10,615 bases of DNA from Acidimicrobiales bacterium (GTDB lineage Bacteria > Actinomycetota > Acidimicrobiia > Acidimicrobiales > Ilumatobacteraceae): contig JAURHL010000058.1 in NCBI GenBank assembly GCA_030833305.1, positions 1 through 10,615 on the forward strand. Reading direction: 5' to 3'. Numbering within the stretch: position 1 is the first letter of the stretch; every line of letters starts with the position of its first letter. Below the pieces are notes generated by a model, which was not told where the DNA came from, made no database searches, and saw nothing but the letters and a program-made list of their open reading frames with translations. Below, in pieces: positions 1 through 4,596 of the stretch. Made by a program: the position numbers and the translations under genes.

Positions 1-305
1 CTGAAGATGGAACTGATGTTTCGAATATCGCCTTGTATGACATCACCCTGTCGACTAGCCATTTCGATGAACGCAGGATTCAGATCAATACCGATGGGCT
101 TGTGCCCGCCCTCGCTGAAGATCCGAATATCGCGTCCAGGTCCACAGCCAAGGTCAAGGATGTGAGAACCAGGGGAGAGGAGTGAAGTGAAACGTGCGGG
201 GCGATCAAGCAAATGGGTTGCGTACTTCTCTTGATAGGCAATCGGATTCGCGCTGTATGCCGCAACAGAAATGATGACGGGGTCATTGTTGGGGCTTTCA
301 CTCAC
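1..305 (-). CDS. SAM-dependent class I methyltransferase, N-terminal part (runs off left edge)
   Basis: Reading the minus strand from a GTG at 305 gives 101 codons that stay open to the window edge, so the C-terminal part is missing from view. Residues about 48-59 read ILDLGCGPGRDI, the glycine-rich motif I that binds S-adenosylmethionine in Rossmann-fold methyltransferases. It is followed by GHKPIGIDLNPAFIEMA, where the acidic Asp at the end of strand beta-2 contacts the ribose, and then QGDIRNI, typical of motif II. The N-terminus has the AYSANPIAYQEKYA pattern common in Methyltransf_11/25 proteins. The substrate cannot be told. The GTG is the only start between an upstream in-frame TGA and motif I, and CACTAT lies 6 nt before it. 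GC is about 52% by count, clearly below its neighbours, and codons such as ATA and TCA occur, so recent transfer is possible. Confidence 0.85.
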   Translation of the reverse strand, partial: MSESPNNDPVIISVAAYSANPIAYQEKYATHLLDRPARFTSLLSPGSHILDLGCGPGRDIRIFSEGGHKPIGIDLNPAFIEMASRQGDVIQGDIRNISSIF

Positions 306-311
306 ACGTCA

Positions 312-317
312 ATAGTG
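312..317 (-). promoter_or_regulatory. Candidate -10 element of the methyltransferase gene (CACTAT)
   Basis: On the minus strand CACTAT ends exactly 6 nt before the GTG start at 305. It matches the NANNNT-6-start layout seen at most other first genes in this window and suggests a leaderless transcript. No -35 box is evident. Confidence 0.35.
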
Positions 318-353
318 CCATGTAGATGGAGCTTTTGGCGATGGGTTTCCTAA

Positions 354-539
354 GCCAATAGCGGCGTGCCTCCCTTTGGTCACAGCACTCAACTGCGTGT
401 GTTCGTGGACCCCGACTTGTTGCAATACGACGAGGTTTGGGCTGCTGCGGGAACGTGGAACGACGTGTTCGGTGCGGCGCCTGCGGACATCGTGCGTTTC
501 GCTGGTGGCGTGATCACCGACCTAAAACGGTTGGCATAA
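354..539 (+). pseudogene. YbaK/ProX-type aminoacyl-tRNA deacylase, C-terminal remnant
   Basis: A frame opening after TAA at 351 and closing with TAA at 537-539 encodes 61 residues. It holds GVPPFGHSTQLRVFVDPDLL followed by YDEVWAAAGTWNDVF and then PADIVRFAGGVITDLKRLA. This is the C-terminal third of the YbaK/aminoacyl-tRNA editing family, where a GVPPFGH loop, a VDPDLL stretch, a D-E-WAAAG turn and a PADLVRLTGG end are characteristic. Intact family members are about 150-165 aa, deacylate mischarged tRNA such as Cys-tRNA(Pro), and have a catalytic Lys in the N-terminal part, which is absent here. No start codon or N-terminal sequence was found upstream, in any frame, before the divergent methyltransferase start at 305. 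The usual AIGGV has become ANSGV. The simplest reading is a dead gene truncated at its 5' end by recombination. Confidence 0.75.
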
Positions 540-546
540 TCACCAT

Positions 547-576
547 CCAAGTCGCACCGCGAAGTGCGATGCTTGG
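547..576. repeat. Inverted repeat overlapping the start region of the first SnoaL-like gene
   Basis: CCAAG-TCGCAC (547-557) faces GTGCGA-TG-CTTGG (564-576) across the 6-nt loop CGCGAA, giving 11 paired positions with a 2-nt bulge. It lies between the YbaK remnant stop (539) and the ATG at 580. It overlaps the candidate -10 (568-573), so it could be an operator palindrome. It could also be the old terminator of the YbaK gene, although no T-tract follows. Confidence 0.55.
568..573 (+). promoter_or_regulatory. Candidate -10 element of the first SnoaL-like gene (GATGCT)
   Basis: GATGCT ends 6 nt before the ATG at 580, matching the leaderless layout of the window. No Shine-Dalgarno is present. 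It sits in the right arm of the 547-576 inverted repeat. Confidence 0.3.
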
Positions 577-579
577 GTC

Positions 580-984
580 ATGACAGTACGCGAGCTCGTG
601 CAGCTTTTTTACGAGAAGTTCTGGAACGAGGTCGACCTCGGACTGGTCGCCGAGATACTTCACTCCGATGTGACGTTCCGAGGCTCTGTCGGCGTCGGCG
701 CGAGCGGGCGCGAAGAAGTCTGTGACTACGTCCGGATGGTGACTACGGCGCTCTCGGACTATCGATGCGACGTCGAGCAGTTGATTGTGGAAGGTACGAG
801 CGCAGCCGCCATTGTCCGGTTCTCCGGAGTCCATACCGGTGATTTTCTTGGCTTTCCTCCGACCGGTCGCCGGGTCGAATGGGTTGGCGCAGCGTTCTTC
901 GTCGGACACGAGAACCGACTGCGTGACATCTGGGTGTTGGGTGATCTGGAGTCGCTACGTGCCCAACTCAAATCGGCTTGCTGA
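580..984 (+). CDS. SnoaL-like / ester cyclase family protein
   Basis: This 134-aa protein has the length and shape of the SnoaL-like NTF2 fold: a cone-shaped alpha+beta barrel. It opens with a helical VRELVQLFYEKFWNEVD stretch, then the LHSDVTFRGSVG strand carrying a polar pocket residue. The region around residues 80-103, with FSGVHTGDFLGFPPTGRRVEW, is the hallmark of the SnoaL polyketide-cyclase/ester-cyclase group. The last strand and helix read LRDIWVLGDLESLRAQL. Members include polyketide ring cyclases, but most are uncharacterised small-molecule enzymes or binding proteins, so no substrate is proposed. No cofactor site is expected. It follows the YbaK remnant by 40 nt, has no Shine-Dalgarno, and probably starts from a leaderless transcript. 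A second, unrelated-looking SnoaL-like gene lies at 4197. Confidence 0.85.
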   Translation: MTVRELVQLFYEKFWNEVDLGLVAEILHSDVTFRGSVGVGASGREEVCDYVRMVTTALSDYRCDVEQLIVEGTSAAAIVRFSGVHTGDFLGFPPTGRRVEWVGAAFFVGHENRLRDIWVLGDLESLRAQLKSAC

Positions 985-1102
985 ATTTCGCGGAGGGCAA
1001 ACGTCAGGCCGGTGAACGGCTGCACAAATCAACAGTGGCGTGCCGTCTTTCGGCCGGGCCTCCGCGTTGATGTTGCGTAATGGTCCGCGTGAAACTCCTT
1101 CC

Positions 1103-1128
1103 GTCGTCGCGCGCGCCGCAGCGATGAC
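1103..1128. repeat. Imperfect inverted repeat upstream of the GNAT gene
   Basis: GTCGTCGC (1103-1110) and GCGATGAC (1121-1128) pair at 7 of 8 positions plus one G-T wobble, around a 10-nt GC-rich loop. It lies in the 168-nt gap 985-1152, in which I see no gene. It could be a weak terminator for the upstream gene or an operator. Confidence 0.3.
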
Positions 1129-1138
1129 TCGTGAATGG

Positions 1139-1144
1139 TACATT
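1139..1144 (+). promoter_or_regulatory. Candidate -10 element of the GNAT gene (TACATT)
   Basis: TACATT ends 8 nt before the GTG at 1153 and supports that start over the in-frame ATG at 1135, which would place this hexamer inside the gene. It sits in a short palindrome, GAATG-GTA-CATTC (1133-1145), which could be an operator. Confidence 0.35.
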
Positions 1145-1152
1145 CGCGATCC

Positions 1153-1704
1153 GTGACGCAATCACTCACAACCGAACGCCTGGTGCTCCGTCGATGGACG
1201 AATTCCGATCGTGCGCCGTTCGCCGAGCTGAACGCCGATGCTGAGGTGATGCGTTTCTTCCCGAGCACCTTGAACAGGGAGGAGTCCGACGCTTTGGTCG
1301 ATCGCATCGAAGCGGGATTCCGTGACAACGGCTACGGATTGTGGGCGGTCGAAGCGGAGGGAAGATTCGCCGGATTCACGGGGTTGAACAGAACCACGTT
1401 CGACACTCCGATGGGCCCTCACGTGGAGATCGGTTGGCGGTTCGCCCGCTGGGCGTGGGGGAAGGGCCTCGCGACGGAGGCGGCACGCACGGCTCTCGCG
1501 GACGGGTTCGAACGGTTCGGCTTCGCCGAGGTCTTCTCCTTCACCACCGAGAGCAATGCGCCGAGCGAGCGGGTGATGCGACGAATCGGCATGGTCCGTC
1601 GGCCGGATTTGGATTTCGACCATCCGAACACCCCGGGCTGGTGGGGCGCTCGGCACATCGTGTACCGGATCGACACGTCGGGCCCCGCCGTCGCCGGACC
1701 GTGA
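1153..1704 (+). CDS. GNAT family N-acetyltransferase (RimJ/RimL type)
   Basis: This 183-aa protein has the Acetyltransf_3 layout. The N-terminal strand LTTERLVLRRWTNSDR (residues 5-20) is the classic opening of RimJ/RimL-like GNATs. EVMRFFPSTLNREES follows at 31-45, a substrate-side WAVEAEGRFAGFTGL at 64-78, and the acetyl-CoA pyrophosphate loop RWAWGKGLATEA at 99-110. Motif B contains SNAPSERVMRRIGM (134-147), with the Asn and Ser of the usual NxxS pair. The tail DFDHPNTPG is typical of a subgroup common in actinobacteria. It transfers acetyl from acetyl-CoA to an amine, but whether the target is a protein N-terminus, an antibiotic or a small amine is unknown. I chose GTG 1153 because TACATT lies just upstream and TTERL is normally within 10 residues of the start. 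An in-frame ATG at 1135 is the alternative. Confidence 0.88.
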   Translation: MTQSLTTERLVLRRWTNSDRAPFAELNADAEVMRFFPSTLNREESDALVDRIEAGFRDNGYGLWAVEAEGRFAGFTGLNRTTFDTPMGPHVEIGWRFARWAWGKGLATEAARTALADGFERFGFAEVFSFTTESNAPSERVMRRIGMVRRPDLDFDHPNTPGWWGARHIVYRIDTSGPAVAGP

Positions 1705-1728
1705 TGACGGACCGGTGATGGTTCGCCT

Positions 1729-1748
1729 CTCGTTCGGATTGGAACGAG
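1729..1748. terminator. Hairpin between convergent genes
   Basis: CTCGTTC (1729-1735) and GAACGAG (1742-1748) form a perfect 7-bp stem with the loop GGATTG. It fills the 45-nt gap between the convergent stops of the GNAT gene (1704) and the minus-strand hypothetical gene (1750), the expected place for a bidirectional terminator. No T-tract is visible on either side. Confidence 0.45.
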
Positions 1749-1749
1749 G

Positions 1750-2094
1750 TCAGTCCGGGTCGAGTCTCAGGTCGAACCGGGATCCCAGCTCCGCCCGTTC
1801 GATCGTCAGGGTCGGGACACCGGGCATCGAGTAGTAGTCCAAGGCCACGCGCACCGACGAGGGGCTGGCTTCCTGAATGCACACCACCCGCCATTCGCCG
1901 TCGGGCCGGTGTCGCAGCCACCAATGCTCGGCAAGGCTGGCCAATCCGCGTTCGAGAACGTGGGCCGTCGCGGTTGCTCGATCGGGGAGCACCGCGAGCG
2001 TCCCGCCGAACACCGAGATGCTCCTCCAACCGTCCTCGGTCTGGTCGACATAGCCACAGAGTTCGCCGTCCTCGTCTCGTCGCACCTCGATCAT
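1750..2094 (-). CDS. Hypothetical protein, 114 aa
   Basis: I do not recognise a named family. The reading frame continues upstream to 2322, but that extension lies over the divergent DUF4287 gene, so I start at ATG 2094, which has GACACT 6 nt before it. The protein opens with MIEVRRDEDGELCGYV, then alternates beta-like stretches (GWRSISVFGGTLAVL, GEWRVVCIQEA, VRVALDYYSMPG, TLTIERAEL) with one helix (ATATAHVLERGLASLAEHWWLRH). It has no signal peptide, membrane segment or metal motif, and its charge is acidic overall, suggesting a small cytoplasmic alpha/beta protein. It shares a 73-bp divergent promoter region with the DUF4287 gene and converges on the GNAT gene. Coding is supported by GC-rich third positions and sensible residue patterning. 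Function is unknown. Confidence 0.65.
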   Translation of the reverse strand: MIEVRRDEDGELCGYVDQTEDGWRSISVFGGTLAVLPDRATATAHVLERGLASLAEHWWLRHRPDGEWRVVCIQEASPSSVRVALDYYSMPGVPTLTIERAELGSRFDLRLDPD

Positions 2095-2100
2095 GACGTC

Positions 2101-2106
2101 AGTGTC
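2101..2106 (-). promoter_or_regulatory. Candidate -10 element of the minus-strand hypothetical gene (GACACT)
   Basis: On the minus strand GACACT ends 6 nt before the ATG at 2094. The first base departs from TANNNT, so it is a weaker match than others in the window. The 6-nt spacer GACGTC is itself a palindrome. Confidence 0.25.
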
Positions 2107-2155
2107 GCCCCTCGCCGCTGAACGGTTCAAGAGATTTTCGATGTTCGATCTCGGG

Positions 2156-2161
2156 TACTCT
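2156..2161 (+). promoter_or_regulatory. Candidate -10 element of the DUF4287 gene (TACTCT)
   Basis: TACTCT ends exactly 6 nt before the GTG at 2168 and there is no Shine-Dalgarno, which fits leaderless transcription and selects this GTG over the ATG at 2093 and the in-frame ATG at 2141. Confidence 0.5.
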
Positions 2162-2167
2162 TCGCCC

Positions 2168-2380
2168 GTGGTGGAAAAGAAGGTCACTGGGCCCGCGTCG
2201 TACTTCCCGTCGATCGAGAAGAAGTACGGAAAGCCGATCGCCCATTGGAAATCGCTCCTGGCGAACATGAAGGGTGCCCGCCATTCGGAGATGGTTGGTG
2301 TTCTGAAGACGGAGCACGACATGGGCCACGGTCACGCGAACGCGATCGTGGCCCACTTCCGGGCCGAGAACGGCCTGTAG
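2168..2380 (+). CDS. DUF4287 domain-containing protein, 70 aa
   Basis: The 70-residue product matches the DUF4287 family along its whole length. It has the KKVTGPASYFPSIEKKYGKP opening (residues 4-23), the HW at 26-27, the MKGARHSEMVGVLKTEH helix and the signature GHGHANAIV at 53-61. The family is small and widespread in actinobacteria and proteobacteria, often as a stand-alone protein or fused to DUF5655. Its biochemical role is unknown, although the fold is thought to be helical. Family members begin just before the K-V-T-G-P motif, so the GTG at 2168 is the natural start. The gene is divergent from the minus-strand hypothetical gene and is followed by a large inverted repeat (2388-2440), so it is probably transcribed alone. 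No membrane segment or signal peptide is present. Confidence 0.88.
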   Translation: MVEKKVTGPASYFPSIEKKYGKPIAHWKSLLANMKGARHSEMVGVLKTEHDMGHGHANAIVAHFRAENGL

Positions 2381-2387
2381 AAGTTCG

Positions 2388-2440
2388 CGGGCGCCACCGG
2401 GATTTCGCCACTCGGACGACGAGTTTTCCGGTGACGCCCG
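2388..2440. terminator. Large nested inverted repeat after the DUF4287 gene
   Basis: CGGGCG-C-CACCGG (2388-2400) pairs with CCGGTG-A-CGCCCG (2428-2440), 12 of 13 positions with a single C/A mismatch. Inside the loop a second hairpin is formed by ACTCG (2410-2414) and CGAGT (2420-2424). It starts 7 nt after the DUF4287 stop and ends 58 nt before the VOC start, so a terminator is the likely role. Its size and nesting also leave room for a dispersed repeat element. Confidence 0.55.
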
Positions 2441-2486
2441 ACCACTCTCGTGTCGAATGGCCGTTCGCCACCGGTGTGCGTCTGGG

Positions 2487-2492
2487 TACGTT
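2487..2492 (+). promoter_or_regulatory. Candidate -10 element of the VOC-ABM operon (TACGTT)
   Basis: TACGTT ends exactly 6 nt before the ATG at 2499. It favours that start over the in-frame ATG at 2457, which would add residues (MAVRHRCASGYVVA) not typical of the family. Confidence 0.5.
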
Positions 2493-2498
2493 GTCGCC

Positions 2499-2924
2499 AT
2501 GGCACACGTCAGCACGTACATCAACACCGCCGGTCGTACCGAGGAGGCGTTCGAGTTCTATCGGTCCGTCTTCGGAGGGGAGTTCACCGATCTCCAGCGC
2601 TTTCGTGACATGGACATGGGCCCGGACGGCCCGCAGATGTCGGCGGCCGACGCCCATTGCATCCTGCACATCGAACTGCCCATCCTCGGTGGTCACGTGC
2701 TGGAGGGCACCGACGCACTTGCGTCGCTCGGGCATCAACTCCGCGTGGGCGACAATTTCTCGATCAACCTTCACCCTGATTCCAAGGAGGAAGCGGACCG
2801 GCTGTACGCCGGACTTTCGGTGGGATCGGCCGATGCGCCGGGAATGGCCGACATGCCTTGGGGCGCCTACTGGGGAAGTTTCGAGGATCGTTTCGGAATT
2901 CGCTGGATGATCAACTTCGCGTGA
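2499..2924 (+). CDS. VOC family protein, PhnB-like (glyoxalase/bleomycin resistance superfamily)
   Basis: The 141-aa product is a PhnB-type member of the vicinal oxygen chelate superfamily. It opens with VSTYINTAGRTEEAFEFYRS followed by VFGGE, the strand-helix that begins the first beta-alpha-beta-beta-beta unit. It contains DMDMGPDGPQMSAADAHCIL, where PhnB proteins place a conserved Met-rich loop, and an H at the metal-side strand (LHIEL). It ends with MPWGAYWGSFEDRFGIRWM, the family's diagnostic W-G-x-x-x-G-x-x-x-D-x-F-G-x-x-W motif. Many such proteins have lost metal catalysis, and none of this subgroup has a firmly established reaction, so substrate and activity are open. The next gene starts 11 nt downstream with a Shine-Dalgarno, so the two are very probably one operon. 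The leaderless ATG at 2499 gives the usual family length. Confidence 0.88.
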   Translation: MAHVSTYINTAGRTEEAFEFYRSVFGGEFTDLQRFRDMDMGPDGPQMSAADAHCILHIELPILGGHVLEGTDALASLGHQLRVGDNFSINLHPDSKEEADRLYAGLSVGSADAPGMADMPWGAYWGSFEDRFGIRWMINFA

Positions 2925-2928
2925 AAGG
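2924..2928 (+). promoter_or_regulatory. Shine-Dalgarno of the ABM gene
   Basis: AAAGG at 2924-2928 lies 7 nt before the ATG at 2936 and starts on the last base of the VOC stop codon. It decides this start and suggests coupled translation. Confidence 0.5.
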
Positions 2929-2935
2929 CCAGACG

Positions 2936-3217
2936 ATGATTCTCGAACAAGCACAACTGGACGTGATCACCGGACGCGAACTCGAATTCGAGGCCGCGTT
3001 CGCCGAAGCGAGATCGATCATCGAGTCCATGCCCGGGTTCCTCGGATTGCGCCTCCTCCGCGGGATCGAGTCACCCGGTCGCTACCTGTTGCTGGTCGAA
3101 TGGGAGACCCTCGAGAGTCACACGATCGGTTTCCGGGAGTCCGAGGGATATCAGCAATGGCGTCGGCTTCTGCATCACTTCTACGACCCATTCCCCACGG
3201 TTCAACACTTCGCGTAG
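2936..3217 (+). CDS. Antibiotic biosynthesis monooxygenase (ABM) domain protein
   Basis: The 93-aa product is a single ferredoxin-like ABM domain. It has the strand MILEQAQLDVITGRELEFEA, the helix FEAAFAEARSIIESMPGFLG (with MPGFLG as the family's turn), the strand LRLLRGIESPGRYLLLVEWET, and the helix ESHTIGFRESEGYQQWRRLL, ending HHFYDPFPTVQHF. Known relatives are cofactor-free quinone-forming oxygenases, heme-degrading enzymes and many uncharacterised dimers. The C-terminal F-Y-D-P-F-P-x-V-x-H-F is common in a stand-alone actinobacterial/proteobacterial subgroup without known substrate. An extension of the frame to 2858 would overlap the VOC gene by 67 nt, and the Shine-Dalgarno favours 2936. 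A strong hairpin follows at 3219. Pairing with a VOC protein suggests a joint role in small-molecule oxidation or detoxification, but this is inference. Confidence 0.85.
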   Translation: MILEQAQLDVITGRELEFEAAFAEARSIIESMPGFLGLRLLRGIESPGRYLLLVEWETLESHTIGFRESEGYQQWRRLLHHFYDPFPTVQHFA

Positions 3218-3218
3218 T

Positions 3219-3254
3219 CGAGCGTGGACGGCGGAGACCGTCCTTCCGCGCTCG
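3219..3254 (+). terminator. Two-part hairpin after the VOC-ABM operon
   Basis: GGACGG (3226-3231) and CCGTCC (3238-3243) form a perfect inner stem with a 6-nt loop. An outer stem CGAGCG (3219-3224) and CGCTCG (3249-3254) closes it across an asymmetric internal loop. It begins 2 nt after the ABM stop. There is no U-tract, as is usual for GC-rich actinobacterial terminators. Confidence 0.55.
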
Positions 3255-3295
3255 GATACCCAGTCGCGTCGGTGACATGCGATTCAATGTGGAAA

Positions 3296-3673
3296 ATGGA
3301 AAGCGTCATCGACACCCGACTGAACGATTTCGCCGGTGAGCAGAGGAAGTCCCTCGAACACCTCAGGGACACCTTGCGCCGGCTCCTTCCTGATGCGGTC
3401 GAATGCCTTTCCTACGGTTTGCCCACGTTCAAGGTGGGCGGGAAGTCGGTGGCGAGCTTCGACGGCTTCAAGAATCACTCGTCGTACTTTCCTTGCAGTG
3501 GAAACGTTCTGGAGCGACTGGACTCTTTGCCCGACTGGTGCGAGGTTTCACGCGGAACCCTCCGGTTTCCGACCGATCGTCGCCTCCCGGTGGCACTGGT
3601 GCGACGACTGGTGAAGGAACGTCTGTCCGAAATCGCGGCCGCGGAGAAAACGAAGTCCGCGCGCCGACGATGA
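3296..3673 (+). CDS. DUF1801 (YdhG-like) domain protein
   Basis: The 125-aa product matches the DUF1801/YdhG family, whose fold is that of the frataxin-like iron chaperone group. Residues 1-35 read as MESVIDTRLNDF, then EQRKSLEHLRDTLRRLLPDA. Next come ECLSYGLPTFKVGGKSVASF and FKNHSSYFPCSGNVLERL. The Y-G-x-P-x-F, FKNHxSxFP and later GTLRFP motifs are the family's signature. A basic Lys/Arg tail ends the protein. A role in iron handling has been proposed for relatives from the fold, but the function here is unproven. The start is uncertain: ATG 3296 gives the family's usual N-terminus, ATG 3287 and GTG 3272 are in frame, and no clear -10 or Shine-Dalgarno decides. TTCAAT lies 7 nt before 3296. 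It converges on the PhzF remnant with 26 nt between stops. Confidence 0.85.
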   Translation: MESVIDTRLNDFAGEQRKSLEHLRDTLRRLLPDAVECLSYGLPTFKVGGKSVASFDGFKNHSSYFPCSGNVLERLDSLPDWCEVSRGTLRFPTDRRLPVALVRRLVKERLSEIAAAEKTKSARRR

Positions 3674-3699
3674 CCGGTCGTCGCGCGGTGGAGTGAGGT

Positions 3700-4116
3700 T
3701 CAGATTTCGATCGTGCCGGAAACCCGTGTCACCGTGGTTCCGCCGATCCAGACGCCACCGGATCCGTCGGTCGACACCCGAACCACTCCCGCGTGGCCGA
3801 TCACGGATCCCTGGGACGCGAGGTACGGCGGCACGTGACGACCCGAGGCGATCAACCACTGAGCCACGGAGGCGTTGAGGCTTCCGGTCACCGGATCCTC
3901 GACCGTGACACCGCCGGACGAGTAGAAGGCCCGTACCTCGTAGGCGAACTTCGAACCCGCCTCGTGTGCGCCAACCACGCCCAGCGAGCGGCGTATCTCA
4001 CGTGGTCGGATCGCCAACACCTCGGCCGCCGAACCGAGCAACACGCCGATCCAACCCGGACCGTTGTCCACCCAGGCCGCGTCGACGATCGAGCCACGTT
4101 CGAGCCACGACCTCAC
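3700..4116 (-). pseudogene. PhzF-family isomerase, C-terminal remnant
   Basis: This frame encodes the second half of a PhzF-family (phenazine biosynthesis-like epimerase/isomerase) protein. From GTG 4116 it is 138 residues, whereas family members are about 260-300. Recognisable parts are AAWVDNGPGWIGVLL (residues 13-27), FAYEVRAFYSSGGVTVEDPV (57-76) running into the diagnostic EDPVTGSLNASVAQWL (73-88), and a closing strand region GGVWIGGTTVTRVSG. The N-terminal half, which carries the catalytic Glu of PhzF, is missing. Upstream of about 4090 homology fades, and by 4197 the divergent SnoaL-like gene begins, so no room remains for it. No stop or frameshift interrupts what is left. It is most likely a dead gene truncated by deletion. 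A short translated protein from GTG 4116 cannot be excluded, but no convincing promoter or Shine-Dalgarno precedes it. Confidence 0.75.
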
Positions 4117-4184
4117 ATTAGTGAGACCGATGAGGCGCCTCGGATGTTTTCTGCGCCGGGGTGAGTTGCCCGCACTGATGAACC

Positions 4185-4190
4185 TACAAT
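4185..4190 (+). promoter_or_regulatory. -10 element of the SnoaL-DUF1272 operon (TACAAT)
   Basis: TACAAT is a near-perfect -10 hexamer that ends exactly 6 nt before the ATG at 4197, placing the transcription start on or next to the A of the start codon. It is the best single example of the leaderless layout in this window. Confidence 0.6.
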
Positions 4191-4196
4191 CGGCGC

Positions 4197-4592
4197 ATGG
4201 CCGACCGCGCCGAAACGTCCCGAGTGCTCCACGAGTATGCCAAGGCGTGGCTCGCGTCCGATCTCGAAAAAGTGTTGGCGTCGTACCACGACGATGTCGA
4301 ATTGCATTACATGGGAGAGAGCCCGCTCGCCGGTTCCCACCGGGGTCGTGATGCGGCCTTCGCCGCGCTCGGCCAAGCATCCGTTCGAACCTCCCGAAAG
4401 TTGATCGATGTCGAGGATGTGCTCGTCGGTGACTCGCTTGGTGCCCTGATCGCAGTGGAGGATCTGGGCGAACCACCTCGGCGCGTGCGCCGGGTCTTGC
4501 TGTATCGGGTGCAGGACGAGAAGTTGCGCGAGTGCTGGCTTTTCGACGAAAGCCAGCGATTCATCGACGGTCTGTGGTCGAAGGAGGCCTGA
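4197..4592 (+). CDS. SnoaL-like / NTF2-fold protein
   Basis: The 131-aa product has the NTF2-like pattern: an N-terminal helix (TSRVLHEYAKAWLASDLEKV), the strand with a buried acid pair (SYHDDVELHYMGESPLAG), then the helix SHRGRDAAFAALGQA and a run of long strands (KLIDVEDVLVGDSLGALIAV, RRVRRVLLYRVQDEKLREC) ending WLFDESQRFIDGLW. The H-x-D-D-V and later L-F-D-E positions are usual for SnoaL_2/SnoaL_4-type proteins, which include steroid isomerases and limonene-epoxide-hydrolase relatives, but most have no assigned reaction. It shares little with the SnoaL-like protein at 580 apart from fold. Its 3' end contains the Shine-Dalgarno of the DUF1272 gene, so the two are co-transcribed. It diverges from the PhzF remnant. 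Confidence 0.85.
   Translation: MADRAETSRVLHEYAKAWLASDLEKVLASYHDDVELHYMGESPLAGSHRGRDAAFAALGQASVRTSRKLIDVEDVLVGDSLGALIAVEDLGEPPRRVRRVLLYRVQDEKLRECWLFDESQRFIDGLWSKEA
4581..4587 (+). promoter_or_regulatory. Shine-Dalgarno of the DUF1272 gene (AAGGAGG)
   Basis: A full AAGGAGG lies inside the 3' end of the SnoaL-like gene, 9 nt before GTG 4597. It is the strongest ribosome binding site in the window and fixes the start of the small downstream gene. Confidence 0.65.
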
Positions 4593-4596
4593 CGCG

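Noticed and set aside
514..909. Minus-strand frame of 131 codons over the first SnoaL-like gene
   Set aside because: The plus-strand protein has the FSGVHTGDFLGFPPTG signature; the reverse product has none.
985..1152. Possible small gene in the gap before the GNAT gene
   Set aside because: No frame has a convincing start, Shine-Dalgarno, -10 or domain; only an imperfect inverted repeat was seen.
2095..2322. N-terminal extension of the minus-strand hypothetical protein to 2322
   Set aside because: It would overlap most of the DUF4287 gene antisense and leave that gene no promoter; the extension's codons are the mirror of DUF4287.
2184..2954. Minus-strand frame of 256 codons and plus-strand frame 2245-2910
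   Set aside because: Both overlap the DUF4287 and VOC genes in other frames and are Arg/Ser/Pro-rich without family motifs.
4117..4476. N-terminal extension of the PhzF frame
   Set aside because: The codons upstream lie antisense to the SnoaL-like gene and contain no PhzF motifs such as the GNP/Glu region; they cannot supply the missing half.
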